Assembly: GCA_002314465.1 (NCBI GenBank)
Contig: DCGA01000170.1
Location: 10,880 to 20,954 of the forward strand
Origin: a bacterium UBA1790
GTDB lineage: Bacteria; Bacteroidota; Bacteroidia; Bacteroidales; Muribaculaceae
Reading direction: 5' to 3'
Length of the DNA: 10,075 nt
The notes under the pieces are model-generated. The model ran no database searches. It was not told where the DNA came from and saw nothing but the letters and a program-made list of their open reading frames with translations. Each line of letters opens with the position of its first letter. The stretch's first letter is position 1. Made by a program: the position numbers and the translations under genes. Shown one piece after another: positions 1 through 6,982 of the stretch.

Positions 1-194
1 GACTGGTTTACCAGATTCATGTGCAAGGTCTCAGCGCTTTCGAACTCTACTGGGTGCTGTGCATCGCCATCCTGCTGGCAGGGGTTGTGGGCACTGCACG
101 ACTCATCCTCAAGTGCCACACCGTGGCGCAGGTGCTCGTGGGCTTTGCCAACGGCTACGCATGCGTCACCCTGTGCATGAAACTCTTCGAGTAA
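1..194 (+). CDS. C-terminal end of a PAP2-family membrane phosphatase (partial)
   Basis: An open frame enters from the left edge (first full codon at position 3) and stops at 192-194, giving the last 63 residues of a protein. Seen: a hydrophobic helix (roughly LYWVLCIAILLAGVVG), then the stretch ARLILKCHTVAQVLVGF, then another hydrophobic segment and a short tail. Family knowledge: PAP2 phosphatases end with a motif of the form SRxxxxxHxxxD that carries the catalytic Arg and His between membrane helices. Here Arg and His are kept with the right spacing, but the final Asp position is Gln. Such enzymes remove phosphate from lipid phosphates, for example undecaprenyl pyrophosphate or phosphatidyl substrates, at the inner membrane; the actual substrate cannot be told from this fragment. 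It lies 63 nt upstream of purE on the same strand. The family call rests on one motif plus membrane topology. Confidence 0.62.
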   Translation, partial: LVYQIHVQGLSAFELYWVLCIAILLAGVVGTARLILKCHTVAQVLVGFANGYACVTLCMKLFE

Positions 195-204
195 CCCACC
201 CTAC

Positions 205-253
205 ATTAAACCCTAAACCCTAAACTCTCAACATTAAACACTCAACACTCAAC
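205..253 (+). repeat. Degenerate 7-nt tandem repeat (seven units) in the purE leader
   Basis: The spacer between the PAP2 stop codon and the purE start contains seven consecutive 7-nt units in exact register: attaaac, cctaaac, cctaaac, tctcaac, attaaac, actcaac, actcaac. The last four bases of every unit are aaac or caac, and the third base is always t. The block ends 4 nt before the purE ATG. The whole spacer 195-257 has no G on the + strand. Because of that it cannot contain the TTTG or TAnnTTTG elements of a Bacteroidetes promoter on this strand, so purE is probably read from further upstream. Confidence 0.85.
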
Positions 254-257
254 CAAT

Positions 258-764
258 ATGACCCCACTCGTTAGCATCATCATGGGCAGCACAAGCGACA
301 TGCCCGTCATGGAAAAAGCCTGCAACTGGCTCAATGACAACAAGATTCCCTTTGAGGTAAACGCCCTGTCGGCACACCGCACACCGCAGCAGGTCGAGGA
401 ATTTGCTCGTGGAGCACAGGCTCGCGGCATCAAGGTGATTATAGCTGCAGCCGGCATGGCTGCGGCATTGCCAGGCGTTATCGCCGCAAGCACAGCACTG
501 CCCGTTATCGGTGTACCCATCAAGGGCATGCTCGATGGCCTTGACGCAATGCTCAGCATCATACAGATGCCTCCCGGCATTCCCGTGGCTACCGTGGGCG
601 TTAACGGCGCACTCAACGCAGCAATCCTTGCAGCACAGATTCTCGCCGCATCTTGCCCCGAGGCTGCCGCTGCAGTGGAGCAGCACCGTGCATCGCTCAG
701 TGCTAAAATAGAAAAGGCTAACCAAGACTTGTCACAAATCAAATATGAATACAAGACCAACTGA
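258..764 (+). CDS. purE: N5-carboxyaminoimidazole ribonucleotide mutase (PurE, class I)
   Basis: This 168-aa cytoplasmic enzyme moves the carboxyl group of N5-CAIR to carbon 4, giving CAIR in de novo purine synthesis. Seen: GSTSDMP at residues 10-16 (phosphate-binding loop), SAHRTP at 38-43 with the expected catalytic His at 40, an [11 protein letters not shown] core near 63-73, PVIGVP at 82-87, and a [19 protein letters not shown] stretch that is typical of bacterial class I PurE. The length is normal for the family. The start at 258 is supported because the glycine loop begins ten residues in, as expected, and a G-free repeat occupies the sequence directly upstream. The 3' end overlaps the ispG start by 20 nt, so translation of the two is probably coupled. 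No ATP-using PurK is in the window. Confidence 0.97.
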   Translation: MTPLVSIIMGSTSDMPVMEKACNWLNDNKIPFEVNALSAHRTPQQVEEFARGAQARGIKVIIAAAGMAAALPGVIAASTALPVIGVPIKGMLDGLDAMLSIIQMPPGIPVATVGVNGALNAAILAAQILAASCPEAAAAVEQHRASLSAKIEKANQDLSQIKYEYKTN

Positions 765-2478
765 CGACAGTTTCTTCAACTATAGCCGCCGCACTACCGT
801 TAGCGTCAACGTGGGCGGTACTCCGCTGGGCAGCGATTTCCCCGTACGTGTACAGTCGATGACCAACACTTCGACCGACGACGTGGAGCGCTCGGCCGAG
901 CAATGCACTCGCATTGCACAGGCAGGAGCACACTATGTACGCCTCACTGCACAGGGAGTGCGACAGGCCGAGAGCATCGGCATGATTCGCAACCTGCTGC
1001 GCAAGCAGGGTTGCAACGTGCCCCTCGTGGCCGATATCCACTTCAACCCCCGTGCCGCATTTGCTGCCGCAGCGCTCACCGACAAGGTGCGCATCAACCC
1101 CGGCAACTTCGTTGACCCGGCACGCACTTTCAAGACTCTTGAATACACCGACGAGGAGTACCAAGCCGAACTGCAGCGCATCCACGACACTCTCGTTCCT
1201 TTCATCGAACTGTGCCGCGAACATGGCACTGCCGTGCGACTGGGCGTTAACCACGGTTCGCTCAGCGACCGCATCATGAGCCGCTACGGCAACACTGCAG
1301 CGGGTATGGTCGAGAGCGTGATGGAATTCCTGCGTGTATTCGTTGAACAGGGTTTCATGGAGGTGGTTATCTCCATGAAAGCAAGCAATGTGGTTGTTAT
1401 GGTCGAGGCTGTGCGTCGCCTTGTGGTGGCAATGGATGCCGAGGACATGCACTTCCCGCTCCACCTGGGCGTTACCGAGGCTGGTTTTGGCGAGGATGGC
1501 CGCGTAAAGAGCGCTGTGGGAATAGGTACCCTCATGGCTCAGGGTCTGGGCGACACCATACGCGTTTCGCTTAGCGAAGACCCCGAGGTTGAGGTTCCCG
1601 TGGCAAACAAACTGGTTGAATACATCACCTCACGCGAGGGACATGCCCATATCGACGGTCACCTGAGCACAGGCTATAACGCACTGGCGCCCGAGCGCCG
1701 CAAGACTGCTCTTGTAGACGGTCGCATAGGCGGTGGCAAGCAGCCCATCGTCATTGCATCATGCCAGCCACAAGACATCAAGGGCAACATCAAGCCCGAT
1801 TTCTACGGCCTCAATGCCGACGGAGTGAACTTTGTGGAGGTTACCGCCGATACTCCCGTTGAGTCGCTCAAGCATCTCAACGACGACCCGCAGGCTGTGC
1901 TCGTAATCTCCCCGGCAAGCATCAACGTGCCCGGCAGCGTGCTCGCCATGCTCCATGCACTTGCCGATGGTGGCGTCAACTGCCCCACAGTGATGCATGT
2001 AACCTATGATGACACCGACAGCGAGTGGCTGCAAGTAAAAGCCGGTGCCGACCTGGGCGCAGTACTCATGAGCGGTATGCTCGACGGCGTATGGCTTGAG
2101 GCACCTTGTTACCCCGACCAGGAAGAAGTTGTGAAGGTAGCATTCGCTGCCCTGCAGGCTGCCCGTCTGCGTACCAGCAAGACCGAGTTCATCTCTTGCC
2201 CGTCGTGCGGACGCACCATGTTTGACCTCCAAACCACCGTCAAGCGTGTACAGGAGGCAACCTCCCATCTCACCCACCTCAAGATAGGCGTGATGGGATG
2301 CGTGGTAAACGGACCCGGCGAAATGGCCGACGCCGACTATGGCTATGTGGGCGCAGCACGCGGACGCATCAGCCTCTACAAGAACAAAGAATGTATCGAA
2401 AAGAATATACCCGAGGACGAGGCAATACCACGCCTCATCGCACTCATCAAGGAAAATAACGACTGGATAGAACCTTAA
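745..2478 (+). CDS. ispG: 4-hydroxy-3-methylbut-2-enyl diphosphate synthase (IspG/GcpE), long form
   Basis: IspG carries out the reductive ring opening of MEcPP to HMBPP, the penultimate step of the MEP isoprenoid pathway, using a [4Fe-4S] cluster. Seen in the 577-aa product: VQSMTNT at residues 36-42, VADIHF at 95-100 and KVRINPGN at 114-121, all in the N-terminal TIM barrel; and the cluster-binding domain with Cys485 and Cys488 (CPSCGRT), Cys519 (GCVVNGPGE) and Glu526. The spacing of these four ligands closely matches that of the shorter E. coli-type enzyme. The extra length comes from an insert of about 190 residues between barrel and cluster domains, which is the known long form found in Bacteroidetes, Chlamydiae and plants. 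The ATG at 745 lies inside the end of purE; an N-terminus of [16 protein letters not shown] leads directly into the conserved region, which supports this start. Confidence 0.97.
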   Translation: MNTRPTDDSFFNYSRRTTVSVNVGGTPLGSDFPVRVQSMTNTSTDDVERSAEQCTRIAQAGAHYVRLTAQGVRQAESIGMIRNLLRKQGCNVPLVADIHFNPRAAFAAAALTDKVRINPGNFVDPARTFKTLEYTDEEYQAELQRIHDTLVPFIELCREHGTAVRLGVNHGSLSDRIMSRYGNTAAGMVESVMEFLRVFVEQGFMEVVISMKASNVVVMVEAVRRLVVAMDAEDMHFPLHLGVTEAGFGEDGRVKSAVGIGTLMAQGLGDTIRVSLSEDPEVEVPVANKLVEYITSREGHAHIDGHLSTGYNALAPERRKTALVDGRIGGGKQPIVIASCQPQDIKGNIKPDFYGLNADGVNFVEVTADTPVESLKHLNDDPQAVLVISPASINVPGSVLAMLHALADGGVNCPTVMHVTYDDTDSEWLQVKAGADLGAVLMSGMLDGVWLEAPCYPDQEEVVKVAFAALQAARLRTSKTEFISCPSCGRTMFDLQTTVKRVQEATSHLTHLKIGVMGCVVNGPGEMADADYGYVGAARGRISLYKNKECIEKNIPEDEAIPRLIALIKENNDWIEP

Positions 2479-2491
2479 TTTTTACCTGATT

Positions 2492-3076
2492 ATGAAATAC
2501 ACATGCCCCAATTGCGGGAAACATATGGAATTTGCTGTAGAGCAACTCACCGAGGCGCAGTACAAGGTGAATTGCCCGCAGTGCGGCTGCGCCCTTGAGA
2601 TTGTGGGCGACTATGCCTACATGCCCCTTGAGGACGGCAGCCTAAACCTTGCCGATGACGAGCCTCAGGAAAAGGAGGAAGAGCAACCCTCGCGCGACCC
2701 GCTCTACGAGCGTGCTGTGGAGTTTATCAAGCAGTGCAACGCCATTACACCCGTGATGCTCGCATCCTACCTTGACATACCCATGGAGCGTGCGCAGCAA
2801 CTCATGCAGCAACTCGAGGACAACGGCATCGTGGGACCCTACAACGGAGGCGCACCACGCCAAATCCTCATCCCGCACAACACCAACCTGCCCTACGGCT
2901 TGCCCATCTTCAACCAAGAAAGCGAAGGCAACAAAGAGGAAAACCCGAGCGAAAACGACAACCCCGAGTACCAGGGCGACCCCAAGATCAAGAGTTACAC
3001 CGTGAACTGCAGCGTTCCCGGCTGCCTCCTCTTCATCCTCCTCGTCACCCTCGCCCTCATCCTCCTCTTCAAGTAA
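2492..3076 (+). CDS. Zinc ribbon + FtsK-gamma-like winged helix + C-terminal membrane anchor protein
   Basis: This 194-aa protein is not a named family member I recognise as a whole, but three parts can be read. Residues 5-31 hold CPNC and CPQC pairs (Cys5, Cys8, Cys28, Cys31), a zinc ribbon. Residues about 69-127 resemble the gamma domain of FtsK: a DPLYERAVEFI start, a helix-turn-helix region, and NGIVGPYNGGAPRQILI, close to the EEGIVGP...PREVLV ending of FtsK gamma, a winged helix that reads polar DNA motifs and activates XerD. An acidic, low-complexity linker follows. Residues about 177-193 are a strongly hydrophobic segment with only two residues after it, so the protein is probably tail-anchored with its DNA-binding part in the cytoplasm. 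No FtsK motor domain is present. It starts 13 nt after ispG and is likely in the same transcript. The biological role is unknown. Confidence 0.75.
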   Translation: MKYTCPNCGKHMEFAVEQLTEAQYKVNCPQCGCALEIVGDYAYMPLEDGSLNLADDEPQEKEEEQPSRDPLYERAVEFIKQCNAITPVMLASYLDIPMERAQQLMQQLEDNGIVGPYNGGAPRQILIPHNTNLPYGLPIFNQESEGNKEENPSENDNPEYQGDPKIKSYTVNCSVPGCLLFILLVTLALILLFK

Positions 3077-3138
3077 CCCATTTAATAAGATAACTTGCCA
3101 ACAAAACAACATAAAAAACAATTAATTATTCCAAAATC

Positions 3139-5181
3139 ATGAAAAATTTATTAGTACTGTTTATCAGCATTATCGCGATTCTGCCCGCAATGGGAGAGAA
3201 CGCTAAAGTAAAGAGGCCCGAAACCTATAACTATCAGAGAGGTATTGAAGCTACAAATGAAGGCAATAGCGAAGAAGCGTTGGGATACTTTTACAAAGAA
3301 CTCGAAGACAACCCCAAGAACGGCTATGCTCATATGTGGATTGCCGTGCTTAGATACAATAACGAAGAATATGGTAAGGGACTAACCGAGGTCGATCTTG
3401 CCATAAAAAACCTCCCCAAAAAGGATTATGAGTTCTTGGCATCGGCCTATTCCGTCCGCGCCCGTTTATACCTCGCCCTTGAAGATACAACAAAGGCATT
3501 GGACGATTTGGCGTTAGCCATCAAAACAAACCCCGAAGTAACCACAGCGCTTGAACAACGCGCTCAATTATACTATGAACTCTCTCAATACGACTTATCC
3601 AATGCCGACTATTATCAGATAACAAACCTCGACCAAGGCTCGTTTATTGGATATATGGGAATTGGGCGAAATCTTCTTGAACAAAAACAGTGGGACCAGG
3701 CAATTGAACAATTTAACAAGGCTGCACTGATGTATAGCGACAATGCTGTAGTCTACTCATTTCGAGCCGAAGCATACATGGGAAAAGAAAAATGGCCTGA
3801 AGCAACCGATGATATTATCAAAGCACTCGCTATAGATAGTGATGATAAGGCTTTTTCTATGATGCAGGACTTGAAAGAGCCCGCATTCAGCATGATAAAG
3901 GCAAAAATGAAAATTCAAAGCGCCAAAAACCCCAATGAAGCCAAATGGCCATATTATATCGGTATTATTCACGAAAATAGTGAGCAATACGAAAAAGCCA
4001 TCCCTTTCTACGAAGAGGCCAACAATAAAGACACCAATGACGCTTTCCTGTACCGCATGGCAAATTGCTATAGCGAAATAGGAAATTACGAAAAGGCTTT
4101 AGAATACATCAACAAAGCAATAGAACTCGACTCAACGGCAGTACAGTACGCCCCATTCAAGGCCAACTTATACTATAAAATGGGTAACTACAAGGAGTCG
4201 ATTGCCGAATGGGACAAACTCCAGGCTTTATACCCCGAATTAAGCGCAGTATACGGTAACCGAGCCTGGGTTAAGACCACCTTGGGAGACGACGAAGGCG
4301 CCATTGAAGACTTCACAATGTCTATCGTAATTGATCCCGAAAGCGCTAATTCGTACATGTGTCGCGGCGACGCCTATGCAAGACAAGGCAACAACGAACT
4401 TGCCCAAGCCGATTATTTGAAAGTAATAGAAATTGAAAACTCTCCCGAGAAATATGACCGAATTCCTTTTGCTTATCAAGGATTGGGCGAATACGAGAAA
4501 GCCGTCGCCGCAATGGACACAATCATTGCCCGTGATGAAAGCGATAGTGGCAATTATTATGATGCCGCATGTATCTATTCTCGAATGAAGAATAAAACAA
4601 AAGCGCTGGAGTATCTTGAGAAAAGCTTTGAAATGGGTTATACCGATTTCAACCATATACGTGCGGACTATGACATGACATTTTTGCGTGATACCGAAGA
4701 GTTCAAAACCTTGATAGAGAAATATGAGTCTTCGTTCAAGGCTAAAACTCCAAACAAGGTAACCGAAGAGGTGAAGAAAGAAGAAATCACCACCGAAATC
4801 CCGTTCACAAAAGAAAGCGGAGTCTGCAACGTAAAGTGCAAAATAAATGAGCTTCCTCTTTATTTTGTGTTTGACACAGGTGCATCCACTGTATCTCTTT
4901 CTATGGTTGAAGCAACTTTCATGATGAAGAACGGATACCTTAATAAAAAGGATGTCGTTGGAAGTCAGTATTTCCAAGATGCCAATGGCAATGTTTCGGA
5001 GGGCACGATTATCAACATCCGTCAAGTAGATTTCGGCGGACTGAAGTTAGAAAATGTGCGTGCTTCTGTAGTCCGCAACCAGAAAGCGCCTCTTCTTCTT
5101 GGACAATCGGTACTCGGTCGACTTGGCAAAATTGAAATTGACAACAATAATCGTATTCTTAAAATCACTCACCAAAAATAA
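3139..5181 (+). CDS. Exported TPR protein with C-terminal retropepsin-like aspartic protease domain
   Basis: The 680-aa product begins with a signal peptide-like N-terminus (MKNLLVLFISIIAILPAMG), so it probably acts in the periplasm or on the envelope. Residues about 28-530 are a long run of tetratricopeptide repeats, recognisable from units such as GNYEKALEYINKAIELDSTA near 316-334 and QYEKAIPFYEEANNKDTNDA near 283-302; these form a helical scaffold for protein binding. A charged Lys/Glu linker follows at about 534-553. Residues about 553-680 match clan AA retropepsin-like domains: FDTGAS at 578-583 with catalytic Asp579, and PLLLGQSVLGRLG at 651-663. Such single-domain proteases act as dimers because each copy supplies one Asp. 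Protease activity is inferred; no substrate can be named. The gene opens an AT-rich four-gene block, 62 nt after the zinc-ribbon gene, and is 14 nt from the next one. Confidence 0.85.
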   Translation: MKNLLVLFISIIAILPAMGENAKVKRPETYNYQRGIEATNEGNSEEALGYFYKELEDNPKNGYAHMWIAVLRYNNEEYGKGLTEVDLAIKNLPKKDYEFLASAYSVRARLYLALEDTTKALDDLALAIKTNPEVTTALEQRAQLYYELSQYDLSNADYYQITNLDQGSFIGYMGIGRNLLEQKQWDQAIEQFNKAALMYSDNAVVYSFRAEAYMGKEKWPEATDDIIKALAIDSDDKAFSMMQDLKEPAFSMIKAKMKIQSAKNPNEAKWPYYIGIIHENSEQYEKAIPFYEEANNKDTNDAFLYRMANCYSEIGNYEKALEYINKAIELDSTAVQYAPFKANLYYKMGNYKESIAEWDKLQALYPELSAVYGNRAWVKTTLGDDEGAIEDFTMSIVIDPESANSYMCRGDAYARQGNNELAQADYLKVIEIENSPEKYDRIPFAYQGLGEYEKAVAAMDTIIARDESDSGNYYDAACIYSRMKNKTKALEYLEKSFEMGYTDFNHIRADYDMTFLRDTEEFKTLIEKYESSFKAKTPNKVTEEVKKEEITTEIPFTKESGVCNVKCKINELPLYFVFDTGASTVSLSMVEATFMMKNGYLNKKDVVGSQYFQDANGNVSEGTIINIRQVDFGGLKLENVRASVVRNQKAPLLLGQSVLGRLGKIEIDNNNRILKITHQK

Positions 5182-5195
5182 AGCTGTGAGAGGAA

Positions 5196-5735
5196 ATGAC
5201 CTCCGGTTTTAATAAAATAATTAAGGTGTGTTGTATTACAATATTGGTTCTAATAGGAATCATCATTGTAACTCCCCTATCGCTCACCAAAGTAGCCAAC
5301 CGGCCAAATCCTTACACGCTTAGCAGATCCCTGAAGAGCGAGATTAAGCAAGAGACAACCGGAATGACCACCGAAGACATACGTTCCTATAGTATAAAGA
5401 AAACAGCGAGTATTCTTTCTTTTTCTATAAACAACGATATTGCAAACGGCAACGCCAATTGCGTCGGATATGCACAGGTGTGCGCAAGCATTTGTAATTA
5501 CGCATTCTCTTCTAATGGTATAAACGCATCGGCAAAACCGGTAGTAGGCTATGTAAACTGCTGCGGCATAAACCTGTGCAACACACTCAAATGGTGTATG
5601 CCCACCACACGCTCAAAGAATTTTGTTAAAGACCACGACTTTGTGGAGTTTCACATCGAAGGACAAACCGTATATGCCGATGCCAGCCTGTACGACATAA
5701 TGTGGAAAGATTGTGAAACCACTACAATTAATTAA
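5196..5735 (+). CDS. Membrane-anchored, cysteine-rich transglutaminase-like protein
   Basis: This 179-aa protein has an N-terminal hydrophobic segment (about residues 8-30) after a short Lys-containing stretch, consistent with an anchor or uncleaved signal and a periplasmic body. The body shows the order expected of a transglutaminase-like Cys-His-Asp fold: NCVGYAQVC with Cys89 at a helix start, DHDFVEF with His147 beginning a strand, and VYADASLYD with Asp162. Family knowledge: such proteins are usually cysteine proteases, amidases or protein cross-linkers, and some are inactive. Ten cysteines (12, 13, 89, 96, 100, 122, 123, 128, 134, 173) are many for this size, and several could form disulfides outside the cytoplasm. 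The ATG is 14 nt after the TPR-protease stop. Substrate and activity are unknown; the fold call rests on three motifs seen by eye. Confidence 0.6.
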   Translation: MTSGFNKIIKVCCITILVLIGIIIVTPLSLTKVANRPNPYTLSRSLKSEIKQETTGMTTEDIRSYSIKKTASILSFSINNDIANGNANCVGYAQVCASICNYAFSSNGINASAKPVVGYVNCCGINLCNTLKWCMPTTRSKNFVKDHDFVEFHIEGQTVYADASLYDIMWKDCETTTIN

Positions 5736-5743
5736 ATACCGAT

Positions 5744-6274
5744 ATGAAAAAAACACACAAATGGTTATTAGCCATAATCGTATTCCTCGTTGTTACTCAA
5801 TTAGGATTTTATTGGCATGCAACAACATCTCCCCAATGGGAGTACGCAAAACGCGCTTTAGCATGCAATAGCGCAAACTACGACATGCGCTATTGTATTG
5901 ATTTGCCCGCCGGGTCACGCAAGGACTTTTCCAACACAACATGGAAACCAATGCCTTGCATAAATACCGCAAGCTCGCTCTACAACGACAAACACCGTGC
6001 AGGAAATTGCAATAAATTTATGGCGAACCCCGAAAAATGGGGGTTCCGTGAGGTAAGTGCCGATGAAGCAGTACCGGGGGATTTAATGTTGTTCCTACGC
6101 AAGGAAGACGGAGCGCGTCATGCTGGTGTCTACACAATGAACTCGCTTTTAGGTCCGTTGTGCGCCAATACCGTCGTTATGGACATGTTTGTGCATGCCC
6201 TTCCTATTAAACCTTTCCTGATTGTACACGCTGGAGGATTCTATAAAGTAAAATACTATCGATATCAACACTAA
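5744..6274 (+). CDS. Membrane-anchored NlpC/P60- or CHAP-like predicted cysteine peptidase/amidase
   Basis: The 176-aa product starts MKKTHKWLLAIIVFLVVTQL, a typical N-terminal membrane anchor or signal, so the rest is expected in the periplasm. Seen: a possible nucleophile Cys72 in PCINTASSLYND, then an AVPGDLMLFLRK stretch (residues 109-120) and RHAGVYT (125-131) with His126. The pairing of a GDLxLF strand with an HxGxY strand about 55 residues after a helix-start Cys is the hallmark of NlpC/P60 and CHAP domains, which cut peptide or amide bonds, often in peptidoglycan. The third catalytic residue is unclear; His151 and His162 are candidates. Further cysteines at 41, 51, 89 and 140 could pair. 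The gene lies 8 nt after the transglutaminase-like gene and 11 nt before the lipoprotein gene. It could instead be an inactive relative. Confidence 0.58.
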   Translation: MKKTHKWLLAIIVFLVVTQLGFYWHATTSPQWEYAKRALACNSANYDMRYCIDLPAGSRKDFSNTTWKPMPCINTASSLYNDKHRAGNCNKFMANPEKWGFREVSADEAVPGDLMLFLRKEDGARHAGVYTMNSLLGPLCANTVVMDMFVHALPIKPFLIVHAGGFYKVKYYRYQH

Positions 6275-6285
6275 AAACAACACGT

Positions 6286-6867
6286 ATGAAAGTTAAATTT
6301 ATTATTAGTACATTACTGGCATTCTCAATTGCCGGTTTATTCAGTTGCACACCCAAAAACGACCAAAACCGCCAAAACGACCAACAAGATTTCGCGACAA
6401 TAAACCTCAGCGATAATTCTTTTGAGGGATGGCAAAAGAACGAGTTCTTTGGATTGAACCTTGACAATGACAATCAAGTACCCGAGTTTCATAAAATTCT
6501 TGTATCGGGAAAATACAACTGGAACAATGTAAAAATAGAAGAATGGTTGGATGGATTTGGTTCTGACTTCGAAATGTCGGGAGGAACGATTTCTACTGCC
6601 ATCATTTTCTGTGGTACAGCGCAAGATGCACAATCTATCTTTTATCGTATGGACAACGCATTCAATGAACGATATCAGAACCGCGAACCTCTTGTTCAAA
6701 ATGAATGGATTCATTTAGAAGACAATCTCTACCTTATGACCCATTACAACTTTTTTACTTATAAAGGATATAGAATAGTGCTGACACTTGAACTTAAGTC
6801 ACCCACCAAGAACGAGGAAAAAGCAACTGCCGGCATGGTAAGACTCGGTTTGGGCGCAATTGATTAA
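6286..6867 (+). CDS. Predicted lipoprotein of unknown function
   Basis: I do not recognise this 193-aa protein. Its N-terminus has a Lys-containing start, a hydrophobic stretch and a lipobox ending LFSC with Cys21, so it is predicted to be lipidated and held at a membrane. The residues after the Cys (TPKNDQNRQNDQQD) are polar and Gln/Asn/Asp-rich, a flexible tether; they do not clearly match the acidic surface-export signals described for Bacteroidetes lipoproteins. The remaining part (about 36-193) looks like one small globular alpha/beta domain with alternating strands such as TISTAIIFCG and YRIVLTLELK and no obvious catalytic motif. It is the last gene of the AT-rich block, 11 nt after the NlpC/CHAP-like gene, and is among the most AT-rich genes here. 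A partner or inhibitor role for the preceding peptidase-like proteins is possible but is only an inference from position. Confidence 0.78.
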   Translation: MKVKFIISTLLAFSIAGLFSCTPKNDQNRQNDQQDFATINLSDNSFEGWQKNEFFGLNLDNDNQVPEFHKILVSGKYNWNNVKIEEWLDGFGSDFEMSGGTISTAIIFCGTAQDAQSIFYRMDNAFNERYQNREPLVQNEWIHLEDNLYLMTHYNFFTYKGYRIVLTLELKSPTKNEEKATAGMVRLGLGAID

Positions 6868-6878
6868 TTCGTTAATCA
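6861..6878 (+). other. Small perfect hairpin over the lipoprotein stop codon
   Basis: tgattaa and ttaatca form a 7-bp perfect stem around a ttcg loop. The stem includes the stop codon at 6865-6867. It is AT-rich and is followed by an A-rich stretch rather than a T run; the nearest T run (nine T at 6915-6923) is 36 nt further on. It could slow or end transcription weakly, or be chance. Confidence 0.35.
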
Positions 6879-6982
6879 CCTATAAAAATAACACGCGCTA
6901 TGATTGTGGATGCATTTTTTTTTCACATTTCCCTTGCCATTCGACAATTTAGCACACAATATAAGGTTTCTTCATATTCTGA

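Noticed and set aside
205..225. Telomere-like CCCTAAA repeat
   Set aside because: Two units resemble the plant telomere repeat, but they are part of a degenerate 7-nt array inside a bacterial gene cluster.
739..1464. 241-codon open frame on the - strand
   Set aside because: It is antisense to ispG, whose barrel motifs are certain; the His- and Ala-rich product has no family features.
3077..3138. Possible promoter for the AT-rich cassette
   Set aside because: A TTG at 3095-3097 and TAATTATT at 3123-3130 faintly resemble Bacteroidetes promoter parts, but the spacing (25 nt) and the second element fit poorly, so no promoter is called.
4240..5025. 261-codon open frame on the - strand
   Set aside because: It is antisense to the TPR-retropepsin gene and covers its DTGAS motif; no domain or signal can be seen in the product.
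6868..6982. Terminator in the convergent spacer
   Set aside because: There is a T run at 6915-6923, but no stem lies directly before it on the + strand, and no stem with a T run is visible on the - strand.
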